Shown: positions 48,075 to 60,743, counted from the first letter of the stretch. The stretch is DNA of 64,000 bases from Auanema rhodensis (GCA_964057225.1 OZ059895.1:6262001-6326000), one strand, 5' to 3'. Numbers and translations are program-made. The notes: a model not told the origin generated them from the sequence alone.

Positions 48075-48578
48075 TTAATGATGATGATGATGTCCTAAAT
48101 AATTTATATAAAAATATTTTTATTTTATTAGATTATATGAATATTATTCTGTATTTCTTAAAGATATTTCTTATATATTTAGATTTAGATAAATAACTAG
48201 ATGTATAGTTAAAGAGACGAAAAAATCTTTAATAGTATATGAAATACGGAATAAGAATTTATTTTTTATGATTATAAGACTGACCATGATGATGTTCATG
48301 ATGCTCTTCATGACGCTCATAATGAGTGTGATGATGACCAAACATTGGTTCATGATGTCCCATTCCTGTAGTAACATGTCCTCCAACATGAGGGCCACTA
48401 TGATGAACATCAACATGAACATGTGAGCCTACATGTGGTCCAGTATTGTATGGATTCTATAAATATAAATTAAATAATTAAAATTATAAAATATGAATCA
48501 TACATATCCAGTTCCGTTTGGATAAGATCCACCGTGAGGTGGTTGATTGTATGGATTGTAATTTCCGTATCCAGACAT
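48075..48578 (-). CDS. Small His-rich protein B
   Basis: Three exons on the minus strand: 48504-48578, 48285-48456 and 48075-48094, about 89 residues. The first exon encodes MSGYGNYNPYNQPPHGGSYP and continues with NGTGY. The second gives a Gly/His/Val-rich part (GPHVGSHVHVDVHHSGPHVG) and HHEPMFGHHHTHYERHEEHH. The last exon adds only a few His codons before TAA. Intron phases (0, then 1 inside a Gly codon of the His block) match those of His-rich protein A, so the two are likely old paralogues. No signal peptide. Metal binding is plausible but unproven. Confidence 0.8.
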
Positions 48579-49759
48579 TTCTAGAAAATTAGATATTTCT
48601 TTTTGAAAAGAAAAAAAAATCAAATTGAAAGGAAAGTTGAGAGGAGCGTCAACGATAGCTCTCTACAGAGTTGTGTGAAAATGTTGAGACTATAACAGTC
48701 GTGTATATTTGTCTTCCGGATGATATGAACATACGTAAGGTAAAGAAAAACGAAATGATAGATAAAATGAAATTTAAGATGATAATCTTTCGATTAAAAA
48801 ATTATCTTTGAATAAAGAAATAGAGCAACATGATAAGAGAAATCACAAGACATCCTAAAATGATATTCTTGTCTTTGGAAGAACAACCGTACTACAGTCT
48901 ATAACTTATTAAAATGAAAACTATATAATACGATTAAATATGCTAATTATACGTTGTGACACGTGAATATTTATAAAAAATATAACGTCATATTTTATAT
49001 TTAATTAAATATAATTATAATAATAAATTATGATTATAATATAGAAAAAAAATGATTAAAATGTGATAAAATAGAAATAAAAATGAAGAATTAATTAAAT
49101 AATAATATTTCTTTCATTTTTAAACATAAGGAAGAAAGAGAATAATTAAAAAATTATAAAATATTTTGATAGAAAATGAAAAATTTTTGTCTTTTATAAA
49201 GAAATATGATAACCGTAATCAGATGGTATATACTGATAAAAATTGCTTGAAATAACATATAATTGAAAATGACGAATAATCTAGAATTGGGGTGTAGGCA
49301 CATATTGTGTATCATCTGACATTCTGTTCAAATAGTGAGTGATACCATAGCTATGAGCAATCTCTTAGATGAAAATCGTGGAAATTCATTGAAAATCAAA
49401 GCTCTTCATAGACATTTATATTAGTTTTCGAGTGAGAATAAAGAAAAAAAAAGGCGAAGAAGATGAAATGAAGGGTTAGAGTTGATGATTTGTTTGATTT
49501 TGGATTAATCATTCCTCTTTTCACCCCTCCCTTTTCTCCTTCCAATCACTCAAACCCCAAACACATTATCCTCAAAAAAAGATTTATTTCATTCATATTG
49601 CACAATAAAAGTTAAAAGTAATAAATCAATATGATATTTCCTTTTTTTTTTTTTTGAAATCTATTTCTCAATTATTTGAATTGTTATCATATTGAAAATT
49701 GAGTATTAACATAGAATACAGATTATAGTTGTAAAAGAGGTGGGACGTTTAACATCATT
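48579..49759. other. Intergenic between His-rich B and DEG/ENaC genes
   Basis: About 1.2 kb, AT-rich, with no coding signal on either strand. The part near 48600-48740 is presumably the promoter of His-rich B. Confidence 0.5.
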
Positions 49760-52717
49760 TCATGTGCTATTGCTATTCATCATCTCAGGGTTGACCATTT
49801 TTTCTGATACTATACGTTTTCTTAGATTTTCTTCATATTGCTCACGACTATCAATTTCTTTAGCAACTTCTTTAATATCCTGAATTTTAAAATATATATT
49901 ATAGAATTAATATATAAATTTATATAAAATAACCTTTATACGATCATCAGCATCATATTCAAATTCAGATGGTCGTACACGTATACCTCCACATGTGACA
50001 CAGTAACATAACAATAGAATAAGTAATCCAGTTACCTGAAGAAAATATAAATATAATAATTAACTATATATATGTATAGTTAATATACTTCAACGATTGA
50101 AATAACAGATAATCCTAACCATAATCCAGCTTGACCACCAAGATCATTAATGATATCACTAATCTTAATTATATTATTTATGAAAATGGGGAAAGCTTTT
50201 GAATTTTCCCCATTTTTTCAACCGTCGAGAGACAGTTGCTTTGTGAACCTTCAATTGGTTCCCGATTTGGAGTTGAGTTGCTCCAGGAGTGGAATCGAGA
50301 ACCTTTTGGAGGTCACAGTTGCTGAATTTTTCAGCAGCTCCGGGTCTAGGACGATCTTGGAGATCGAACTCGCCGGATTTAAAGCGGCTAAACCACTTCT
50401 TACAAGTTGAATACGATGGAGAAGAATCTCCGTAAACAACTTTCATTTTTCTGAAGGTTTCTTTGGCAGAAATACCTTCATTAAAATGATGAAGAAGGGC
50501 GCTACGCATAAGGGTTACATCCATAACGAAATCAAAATAAAAAAACGTTCAAAGAAAAAAGAGAATTTTTCAAATGTAATGTTTTTTATCTTTATTATAT
50601 TTAAAAAATATTCTAATTTTTGAATTTTAAATTTATTTTTATGCTAATTTTGTAAATTTGATTTTCTCAAAGGGGGGCCGGGAATCAATGCAACCACCTA
50701 ATATTAATAATAATTCATAAGAAAACATACTCCATAACTTGGTGTTTCAGTATATTTTTCATATTTTAAAGTTTCAAAGAATACTTGTAGAAGTAATGCA
50801 TTATTACTGTACCAACTACGACATTCATCTGATTTCTAGATTTTTTTATAAAAAAAAGTTTAAAAATTAAAGTTTTATACTTACTGTTCTCCATGGAGAT
50901 GCCATATTATCACAACTTGGAGCCTAAATATAAATACATAAAACTATGATAAGTTTATGGATTCGAAATGTACAATCTTGACGATCAAGTTTTTTTCTGA
51001 GACACTACGAACTCAAGTTTTGTATTTTGAAACATAAAAATCGTGAATTTCAATAATTTTAACACAAAAATAATATTTTTAATTGAATAACATAATTTTG
51101 AATAAATTATATAATAAAATACTTACAGTATAATTAGAATCAGTTGCAACATTATATTTACTTGCTGGAAATTTAGCCAATGATGTTGTTGTAAAATAAT
51201 TAATTTCATGACAAGGTGGTTCACATCCACAATCCTATATTATAATAAATTATTTTAATAAAAAAAAAATAAAAAAACAATACCCTTAAAGGATTTAAAT
51301 TTTTTTCATTTACATTAGATTGATCACCTTTTAATGTTTGTAAACAATGTACTAAATATAAATAAATAAATAATATAAAAATAAAAATAAATTTACAATT
51401 AGCTGTATCACATAGGGTAGTTGATGGAGTATCATAACGTGGATTAGAACATTGACATCTTTCTTCTGTATAACGTTGACGACATCCCGTAAAGCATGTT
51501 TCAAGTGTATATGTATAATCTTTGAATAAATCCGATGTTTCTGATTCTCGATCAACACATCTTCCATATGGTCGTTTATGCCGTTGTGTCTTTGCCTTGA
51601 ATAATTTATGATAAACTATTCATAATATAGTTATTGATTACCATAGTTACAGATACAGCTGTTTGATAACCTACTCCAATGTTCATTCCATGACTTTCTA
51701 AAGCTGGATGACTTCCACGAGCATGAACACTAATACGAGCTCCAGCTAATTGTGTTGTTGATAAGAAATCAGTTTTAACATTTGTTTTTGGATATTGCTA
51801 TAAATATTTTTTTAAAATTATAAACTAATTATATATATATATTTACACTTATAGTTAATAATAATTTTAATCCAAATTTCATTCCTGCTCGTTGTACAGA
51901 AAAATTTTGATTGGATTGAGCATTAAAGGAGTAACATGCTCCATAAACAGGATCAATGATTTGTGTAAAATCATTTCTAAATATAATTTGTTAATTATAT
52001 GTATAAGATTGAGAAAAAATACCTTGTACACTTAGTACCTGCAAATGAACATTCAGATATTAAATCATTATAACTATATAATAATTGATTTTTATCATTT
52101 TGTGGTAATTTAGCTGCTAATATAGCTAAAGCATCTCGAGCAAGTGAATCTCGTTTATATGGATCACTTTGAACTGCCTGACTACTTGTTAATATAATTT
52201 ATAATTATATTATATATATACTAACCGTTAAATTATAAATATCAGGATTTGAAGATCTTAATTCATTTTTCACAGCTTTCTCATATATTTCCATTAATTT
52301 TGATATTCCTTCATATCGTCTTTTATCATTATCAATTACTGAATATTTATATGGATTATAATTACATACAGTAACAACTGGGAATAACTATAAACTTAAT
52401 TATATTTTTAATTAATTTTATAAATAAAATCAACCTGTTCTTCAAAAAATATATCTGTTGTTACTTTAACTGGAAATTTAAAAAATTTGATGATCATAGT
52501 AAAGAGTTGATAACCAAAAACACCAATCAAACATATAAACACTAAAGCCCAAAAAGCACGTGATAGCTAAGATTTATATATATATAATATTAATAATATA
52601 TAATATAGAAAAATATTTGTATATACATACCTTTGTTTGGGCGTTAGCTATATGTGGTACACCACAAACCGTTGACCAATTGGCAAAATCACAAAAGAGT
52701 TGAGCAAGACTCCGCAT
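49760..52717 (-). CDS. DEG/ENaC family ion-channel subunit
   Basis: A two-helix sodium-channel subunit of the degenerin/ENaC family, used in nematodes for touch, proprioception or acid sensing. The N terminus MRSLAQLFCDFANWSTVCGV ends in an HG-like gating region (GVPHIANA). TM1 is AFWALVFICLIGVFGYQLF, followed by the family signature FPVVTVCNYNP. The Cys-rich extracellular part includes CSFAGTKCTRNDF, YGRCVDRES, CFTGCRQRYTEERCQCS and CGCEPPCHE. TM2 and selectivity region read GGQAGLWLGLSVISIVEVTG, containing the G.S filter and the post-TM1-type GLWLG motif. The cytoplasmic end is basic/acidic (SREQYEENLRKRIVSE). Most introns are tiny, but the one before the TM2 exon is about 550 nt because it holds a mariner fragment. 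Stop at 49760-49762. Confidence 0.93.
50174..50700 (-). mobile_element. Truncated mariner transposon in a DEG/ENaC intron
   Basis: A minus-strand open frame (50174-50524) encodes the N-terminal DNA-binding half of a mariner transposase: two helix-turn-helix parts with CKKWFSRFKSGEFDLQDRPR and TQLQIGNQLKVHKATVSRRL. It stops after about 115 residues, so the DDD catalytic part is missing. The 5' side reaches a TA-flanked TAGGTGGTTGCATTGATTCC at about 50681-50700, which resembles a mariner terminal end; no matching end exists on the other side. The element is GC-richer than the intron around it. At the break, AAAATGGGGAAA and TTTCCCCATTTT (50183-50216) form a short perfect inverted repeat. Confidence 0.88.
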
Positions 52718-53830
52718 AGTTAATATATATAGATATCTTATCTATATCTATATATTTATATATATAATTTAATTAAAATAATGACAAAAAAGAAGTAAAG
52801 AAGGATGACGAAAATGAGAAAACAGATGAGTGATTGGGAGGGTCAATGTTCATACATGTACCTGGTAACAACTGAAGGTTGGTCATAGCAACTTTTGTTC
52901 AAAAAATTAATTTTAAAGTGGCTTTTCGTTTAAGTTCTTCACACAAAAAACTTTTTTCATTGAAATATTCTTAAAAAAAAAAAAGAAAAAAAAGTTCTGG
53001 AATATCTATGGTTAAAAGTTCAAAAAATTAAATAAAAATTAAAAAATTATAATTAACATATATATTTTTATATAATATTATATAATTTAACTATTATTAA
53101 TATTGATTAAAAATAATATAATTAAAAATTTATAGTTTAAATTAACATTTCCATCACCCCCCCCTTACCATCACCACTTCTATAATTACAGTATGCTGTT
53201 CATTTCAATAAAATAGAAAGATAAGTTTTAATAAATATTTTATATTGTATACTATATATAGATAACTATAACTATATATAGTTAAGTTTTATTTTTTATA
53301 AATTTGAATATTTGAAAGTTGACGTAAATAACGTGTAACATTTGACATTTTTAAACTTCAATACTTACAGAACGGTCAAGTCTCAATGCTTCCGCATTCT
53401 CTCCTTTTACTCTATCTCGTTCTAGTTCTTTCTATTCCATTTCCTCTTTAATTCCGTTTTTGCGAACACATAGTTTAGTTAAATTTTAATTTTTTTATTC
53501 ATTTGATAAAGAAATTTATATAAACTTCCGTATATTCAATTAGTATACTATACAAAGATATTTTTAGTTTTTAAAGAAAAAAAAAGTTTTTTTTTTACTT
53601 AAAGTCTCTATGAAGATGATGAAGATCTTGTTCAGTCTTCATATCGTTTTTGAATTATATTCATTTATATTTTCTCTTATATATGTTATTATTTAGTATA
53701 TAATTAAGACAAATATTCTTCAATTTTGAAAAGCTTCTCTAATTATATAGTTAATATCGCATGACTAGCCAATTACAGATTTCATACCATAGCACCAAAT
53801 CGAGCCATGTTGTCATGACTGAACGCTCTT

Positions 53831-53863
<33 letters not shown>

Positions 53864-54258
53864 TTTCTTTTTGAGAAATAATATTTATTAAAGAAGAAAT
53901 AGAAACACATTGAACCGTATAATATCCAATTAAAGTACTTTATATAATATTATTATAATATAATATTTATTTATTTCATTTAAAAACTATTTCGTTTTTC
54001 ATAATTACTATTTCTAACTAATAATATTTTCTATTTTTATATATTTTTTTTGTCTATATCTTCTAATTCAACTGTAAATATTATATTCATTTTCTGCTTC
54101 ATTTGCAACCTTGGAGACTATTCTTTTGATTGTTTATCTGTCTATATACTAAAAGTTTTCAAAATTGAAACGTTTTGTTTTTCTTAATTATATAAGAAGA
54201 CAAGACTTATATTTACAAAATATTTTATTTATTATAGCTAATAAACTTCTACATACAT
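52718..54258. other. Intergenic between DEG/ENaC and chemoreceptor genes
   Basis: AT-rich divergent upstream region for both genes. It holds a CT repeat at 53827-53862, a C10 run near 53158, and AACTATATATAGTT-type palindromes near 53255-53285. No coding signal. Confidence 0.5.
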
Positions 54259-55940
54259 ATGTTGGATTTTGCATTTTTTTATTATTTGGTTATAACAACT
54301 ATTTCATTACTTCTTAATAGTTTTATAGTTGTAGCAAGTCTTAATAAAACAATCAGGTAAATATATATAAATTATTATTATTTATTATAAATATTTTATT
54401 AAAAATTATATTTTTAGAGGTGAATTTAAATGGATTTTCTTTGCTAGTTCAATTACAAATATGTTTTTTTCAATTACTCAATGTATATTAATGCCAACAA
54501 TTATTAAATGGCCTTCACATAATGAATATAATTTAATTTTAACATCAAATCCTCTTATTGCATTATTATCAGAAGAATATGATAATCCAGGTAAAATATA
54601 TATATATATAATTCTTTTGTTTTCGAAAGAAATTCATATACATTTACTTTAATTTTTAAAAATTCAATAATATTTTTGTTACTATTTTCAGCAAAAAAAT
54701 CTCTCTGTTATAATCTATATCATATACTTTATTTTCGACAAATTGAAGCAAGTGTTCTATCTATATGTCTTGTACCTTTAAATAGAGCTTTTGCTGTTTG
54801 TTGGAAACATGTAGCACCAGGTAATGCTAAGTTATGGATACCAATTTGTATGTTTCATATATTGATTAATATAATTATTTCAAATTTTTAGCTATTATAC
54901 CTAATATAATACCTTTCATTGTTTATATTATGCTTAGACAATTACCATCAACTCATTTACAAGATTTACATCATTTCTCAGCTGAAGCAATTGTTCGGTA
55001 TTAACTAGATTATTCGTGATCTTAACTATATTAATTATATTTTTAGATTAAAAGAATTTACTGATTCATCAGCATTTTGCTCATTAGTCAGCAATTATCG
55101 AAAAGTAGGAGATGTAGCTGAAACAGTATTTCTCTTTCTATGTCCCGTAATATCGTATCCAATCGCTATAGTAAGCTCTATATTCAGTTTATACAGTTTA
55201 TTATAATTTATAATTTATAGTATTGTGTTATAAAACTTTTTATATTTGTTCGTACAAGTCAATCAAATGTTCGAAATACAGTATCAAATCAAGTTATAGT
55301 TCGTCAAAAAGGTATTCTGATGACAATCTGTATTCAGGTATATTATAATCAATATATATTATATATTATTTTTATTTTATTTATAGGCTTTGGCTCCATT
55401 GATTATATATTTACCATTATTTCTTTCTGTACTTATAGTTGATAATTCATGGGGAATTCAACAACATAGTGAAATGAATTGGTAAAATATTGATTTTCTT
55501 TATTATTTATTATATTAAACAAATATTTTTTTATTTTATTTTAGGTATCCAATGAGTGTTATTCATTTTACTATTAGTTGGAGTCCATGTATTGATGCTT
55601 TAGCAACAATTATCTTCATTAAACCATACCGTCGTGCTTTTATTGAATATTTTAATACAAATATACCAACTATTCCTTCTGGTATGGTACAAGTTGAACA
55701 AGGTCCTGTTTCCAAAATGTTTGGTGTTACTCGTCGTGTGAGTGATGTAGCACTACATGTAAGTTATATTTCTTATTTGAATTTATAATCAATATAGTTA
55801 ATGATAATCTGTTTTAGGCTAATCAGAAATCAGTTGTTTCTGAACATCCTGGAAATTCCAGTGTTATATTTGATAATACAGATATAATGATGAATGAGCC
55901 ACCATTGATTGATAATGAACTTAAAGAAACAACATTATGA
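54259..55940 (+). CDS. Seven-helix chemoreceptor (nematode Str/Srd-type)
   Basis: About nine exons give a protein of about 350 residues with seven hydrophobic segments, starting MLDFAFFYYLVITTISLLLN (TM1) with LNSFIVVASLNKTIRGEFKW behind it. Further segments include IFFASSITNMFFSITQCILM, QIEASVLSICLVPLNRAFAV, IIPNIIPFIVYIML, VAETVFLFLCPVISYPIAIY, ALAPLIIYLPLFLSVLIV and VIHFTISWSPCIDALATIIF. The last is followed by KPYRRAF, the usual end of TM7 in nematode str/srd/srh/sri receptors. These receptors sit on ciliated sensory neurons and detect small molecules through G proteins; the ligand here is unknown. The tail of about 80 residues is longer than in many members. The stop is at 55938-55940. 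Confidence 0.85.
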
Positions 55941-56709
55941 TTCTATTAATATAGGCTTTCAAATATTATTTTTTCTTCAAATACTTTAGAAAGCTTTAAA
56001 TGTTGTTGTAGGTGGAAATTCATCCAAAATACAATTTTTTGTAAGAAAAATAAATTGAATATCGGAAATCTTTGTGAATAGTTCAAGTGGAAAATTACGG
56101 AAATTAAAATCAATGAAATCAAGTATTGTTGTTTTGGAAGAAAAAAAAAATTAAGTTTAGTTGCCTGCAGAGCATAATTTTGCTTTTTCAATCATATGCT
56201 TCCGGTATATGTGTGTATATGGAAAGAGTTAAAGTCAAGCATTTCCATCCGATGATTACCATAGAAACGACGTTTGGAATATGAAACTAAAAGTAAAAGG
56301 AAGGATTTCTGCTACAAGAGAGTGAGAGTGAAGGGGGTGGACGACAATGCCATATCTATGGGATCAGACGCTGTTAATTGTGATTGGCTTCTGTGTTGTG
56401 TAGGAATATTCTAGTAAGCTCTATTTCAATCACATTGTCTATCTGGAAAAGACTATTAAGATTATAAATCTTATATAAAATTTCGAATTAAACAGTTTAT
56501 TTGTATTGATTATGCTATATATATATATACATATATATCCTGATCTACATACATACATACATACATAAGTATGCGATATAAAATTTATTTATTTTTATAA
56601 TTAATAATTATTTTTATTTAATTATTTAAAAATTAAAATTAAATATATATATTTTAGATTATAAATTTATAAAGAAACAACGTTTAAATATTCTTCGAAC
56701 AATAGAATA
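55941..56709. other. Intergenic upstream of zinc-finger gene
   Basis: No gene seen. A CATA repeat lies at about 56544-56565 and a GC-balanced promoter-like stretch at about 56200-56460. Confidence 0.5.
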
Positions 56710-57783
56710 ATGTCTTCTTTAACCTCATGTCCATATTGTGAGCGCTTATATACAAGCCATTCATTGGGTATTCATCTTCCAAAGTGTCGAAGCAATCCTT
56801 CAGGTAACATGTACTACTTATATATATATATATTTATATACATTATATATCTTAAATATACATATAATAAAGAATATTATATATTTAAATATGTAAAATA
56901 TTGATTTCAGTTCAATATATGGCTCGTAGCTCATCAGTAAAAACTTCAAAAAAGAAATGTGTCAAAGACAGACCACGAACACGTTCGATATGTCGTCATG
57001 AAAAAGGTATTAAATCTTTTTTTTTTTCAAATATAATTGTTATTATTATAAAATAAAAAATGAAATATTTATTAAATTCTAGTTGATTTTCGAATTTGTC
57101 TGATATGTGGAAATCAAATTGATGTGAACGTTATTGATGCTCATGAAATTAATTGTATAGAAAGTAAGTAATAAACTTTTATATTTTGTAAAATTATATA
57201 ATTTTTAATCTTTCACTTATGATCAAAGATAAAATAATTTTAATATTTTCTATTTATAATATAAAAAGTTTATTTTTACTTTTTTTTTGACGAAGAAAAC
57301 GGTTGTGTTTTGATGTTATAACTCAAAATTTAAATTGCAGTAATTTAATTTAAATAAATTTTATTTTAAGAAATTAGTTATGTAGTATCATAATTACCAT
57401 ATATTACTCTATATATATATTCATTTTCATTTATTATTTTAACTGAAAATCATTAAAAGTTTGATCAAATTGTATGATAGACGTTTATTATTTGCAGAAT
57501 GGGATAGTTTTACGAAACGAATAGCTTCTCGATTTGAAGTTCGAAGACCAATTCCTTTGCTTATTCCATCTATAGATGGTTCTTCCGATATGCAAAGATT
57601 AAATAAACATGCTATGGAACAGAGTCGAAAAGCTCAGGTTTATTCTATAATTTGGATTTTCAAGTTTAAAAATTAAGTTTTTAGGTAGCACGTTGTAGGC
57701 GTTGTCAAATTACAATACCAATTATGTCAGCTATAGATCATAAGTGCACTCGTTTTGAACCAGCTGTGGAGTTCTTTTTCTAA
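56710..57783 (+). CDS. Triple C2HC zinc-finger protein (ZC2HC1/ZNF474-like)
   Basis: Five exons, about 165 residues. Three short C2HC-type fingers are visible: CPYCERLYTSHSLGIHLPKC near the start, CLICGNQIDVNVIDAHEINC in the middle and CRRCQITIPIMSAIDHKC near the end. The linker between the first two is basic (KTSKKKCVKDRPRTRSICRH). The spacing C-x2-C-x11-H-x3-C is that of the zf-C2HC_2 family. Many members of that family are linked to cilia or to the testis, but this one cannot be placed further. It ends FEPAVEFFF at 57781-57783. A long AT-rich intron (about 57165-57500) interrupts the gene. Confidence 0.85.
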
Positions 57784-58096
57784 ATGAGGTTTGAACGTAA
57801 CTTATGGTGTCTGCGATTATCATATTTGCTCAGCCAATGATATTAAGAATTTGAATTTGTTGTGACTTTTATAAAGTTCTGTTATATACAATTGATTATG
57901 ATCACATATATTATCTGATTTCTACATGTATATATGGAATAGTTGCTCAATTCTTCATAAGGCACACAACTCGATGATATTGAAAAAGAGAAATCTGCAA
58001 ATAAGAAGTAAGAAAAAGAATTAAAAGAAAAGTTTCTAATATAGCAAAAAGGGAGGAGGGGGGCTGGAGGGACAAAAAAAAAATTAGTGGCTTACG
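57784..58096. other. Short convergent intergenic region
   Basis: 3' ends of the zinc-finger gene (+) and the membrane-protein exon (-). No coding signal; contains a G-rich patch at 58050-58071. Confidence 0.5.
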
Positions 58097-58285
58097 CTAA
58101 ACATAAAATTCTTTGCTCATCGTTATATCAGGTCTGTTTAGTGATGCTGAAGACAACTCATATGATGTTGATCTATAACGGAAATAGAAGCAGAGAGCTA
58201 CTAATAGAGCCATAAATCCTATACACAACATTGCTATCATCCATTGTAGCCAATCCAAAGCCAGGAAGAACATGAAGTTGTTTAC
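58097..58285 (-). CDS. Terminal exon of a single-pass membrane protein with PDZ-ligand tail
   Basis: After an acceptor CATCTAG (58286-58292 on the complement) the frame reads VNNFMFFLALDWLQWMIAML, continues through a hydrophobic helix (CIGFMALLVALCFYF) and a basic stop-transfer (RYR), then SYELSSASLNRPDITMSKEFYV and a TAG at 58097-58099. The last four residues (EFYV) are a class II PDZ ligand and resemble the EFYA of syndecans and EYYV of neurexins; the SYEL a few residues after the membrane recalls the SYDL of syndecan C1. The upstream exons were not found, so the extracellular part is unknown. It may also begin at its own ATG inside the exon (MFFLALDW...). Partial gene. Confidence 0.6.
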   Translation of the reverse strand, partial: VNNFMFFLALDWLQWMIAMLCIGFMALLVALCFYFRYRSTSYELSSASLNRPDITMSKEFYV

Positions 58286-60743
58286 CTAGATGAAGGTTTT
58301 TTCTTCTTTTTTTTTTGGAACAAAGCAAGTAGGCGAGAATGTTAAAACAGACATCAACGAAAACTATCTTCAAGATATGACAAAAGAAGAAATTTAGTTT
58401 TTTTTTGGAAAAAAAAGTTTTCAATTCTAAAAAAAAAATATATTTTTGTGAAACATTGAGGTTCATGCGTTGAAAGGAAAAAATAAATTTTTTTTCTGTT
58501 TCATGTGAATTGAGAAAAACACCTGTTACATCCTCATAAAGCTCAAAAATAAGAATTAAATAAAGAAGAAGTAGAAGAGTATTGAGTAAAGTACGAATTT
58601 AGCTCATTAGAAATAGATGTACTAAACTGAAAAGTGATGTTTCTCCATATAGGCATTTTACGAAATGCTAGCTTTCTAGACGTGAACAGACTTAAAAAAC
58701 ACTCATCATTTTTTAGAGTCAAAATGTAAAAATCGGTTGCATTCAAACAAACAAACAACAACAACAACATGAGTAAACATGAGTAATATTTTGAATTTGA
58801 ATATGAATGTGTAGTTGATATCAAAATTTATAATGGCACAATATAGAAAGGAAACTCAGTATTAAAAAGTAAAAAAATACATGAAGAGATGGAAAAAAAA
58901 AAGAAAAATTGTCATGAAGTTGACACTAATGAAGAATTCAGCAAGCTGTGAACACAAGTGTATGTTTACTATATATGGATACATGTGGCGACTTTAAGAA
59001 GGAAGACACAAGAGAAAGAGGACTACTAGAGAATTCTTCACAGAGTGGAGGGACTGATTTCAGTTTCAACGAAGTCTAGCTTTATCCCATTGAAAAGAAC
59101 AGGGCTTGATGACAAGGCCGGAAAAAGAGAGATGGATCGCTGGTGAGACATATGCTGGAAGAAATGAAAAATTTGAAATTAGGAGCCAAGTTTTAAAAGG
59201 GTTAGAAGAGCCATGGGATTCAATGTGGCCTTTCAACGAACTATTATTTGGGTGAAGAAAAAAACAGATAAATTAGGGAAAAACGAAAGCGGCTCATGCC
59301 TCTGAATGTCACTCTCATCGTGTATGTGTGCGAATGTATTTGTGGGATGAACGAAAAGCTGACTCAAAGCTAGAAGCAGACATCAGGATGACACTAGAAT
59401 GCAAAAAGACGACGAGACGAGGTCGCAGCTAATCAGCTCTGGATGAGCACACTGAATCGAGACAGCCCAATTGAGATGGAATATGAGTCTTAATAAGGAG
59501 TGAGAAGGCTAAAACCAGATATGGAAGCATGATCTCAGAGGATCTGTTTCTGATAGACAATCTCAACAAAGAACGATGGAAATCTTTATTAACCTTGCAA
59601 ATATTATAATATTAATTGAATAAGAATATCAAGATGATATTGCCGGATATTATTGCTTCATTCATCTTGTGACTGGAAATAGACAAATCGAAAAACCAAC
59701 AAAACCTGCAAAATATATAATATATTCTACGAATAGGTTTCAGTTGTTTAAGTATTTGAAATCCCACTTCGGGTTTTGAAGATTATTCAAGCAAAACTCG
59801 GGAGAGATGTTAAAGTAGATTTGCTTCGAAAGTTTTTATACCATCATAAAGATAAATGTAAAAGCAAAAACGCTTTTTTTTATTTGTTCTCGTCGGATAC
59901 AACAAAAACTTTTCAAATATATAACTGAAAATAAGAAATGTGGAATAGCCTTTGAACATCTGAATTCGTTAGGGTAAAAGACGAACACAGCCTTTCTTGG
60001 AAAATATCCGGATTTCCTTCAAACTCATCTTCATGCATACGTAATATAATAGAAAACTAGTAACCTTTTCAAATACGTTTGTTTAAGATAGAATGTCTAA
60101 AAAGCCTTGAAATAAATCAACTGAAGTTGATGAGAGAAATGTCCATCTATTGCTCTTTTTTTCAGAACCATGGTTATGATCCAATTATATGCAACCTTTT
60201 ACTGCTTTGAAACATTTGCTCGTATATATTATATGTTACTTTGCCAAATTCAAGTACAGCTTGGTTACAGCAATCTGCAAGTTAGCGAAAAAAATTAAAA
60301 CCTTGAATGCTACTGTTCTGTATATTTTCATAGGAGCATAATCCCTATGGATTATTAAATAAAGAAACTCGCATTGGAGTCTAAATACATAGATTCTCCC
60401 AAATGTAATGCAAAATGAGCAAATGGTGTTTAAACGAATCAAAAAAACAAAGAATAAGAGGTAAATATTCATCTAAAGAACGCTATGACGTCACTTCAGG
60501 CATATGTAATTATAATAAATAATATTTAGAAATATACAATGTACTCGCGTTAAGTTCCCGATTAAACAATAATGAGCACACGATGATTTGTTGATAACAG
60601 ATTGATGACGAACATAACATACCCAGTTACTCTCGGAGAAAAACTAAAGAAATGCATAGAATACTATGCACATATCTAATAGAAAGAGGAGAATATTAAT
60701 GTCACTTGCTATTTGCTTAAAAACGTTAAAAATCTAATTAAAT
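58286..60743. other. Upstream region of membrane-protein exon
   Basis: No confident exon. A minus-strand frame at 58543-58824 contains a signal-peptide-like SCLLMLLLLFVCLNA over a (TTG)n run but lacks support. The stretch 58920-59530 is GC-richer than average without an open frame, suggesting promoter or UTR sequence. Missing 5' exons of the gene ending at 58097 may be short and hidden here. Confidence 0.4.

Noticed and set aside
58543-58824. Minus-strand frame with a signal-peptide-like start
   Set aside because: The hydrophobic part is a (TTG)n run and no convincing splice path leads to the membrane exon at 58285; kept only as a weak possibility.
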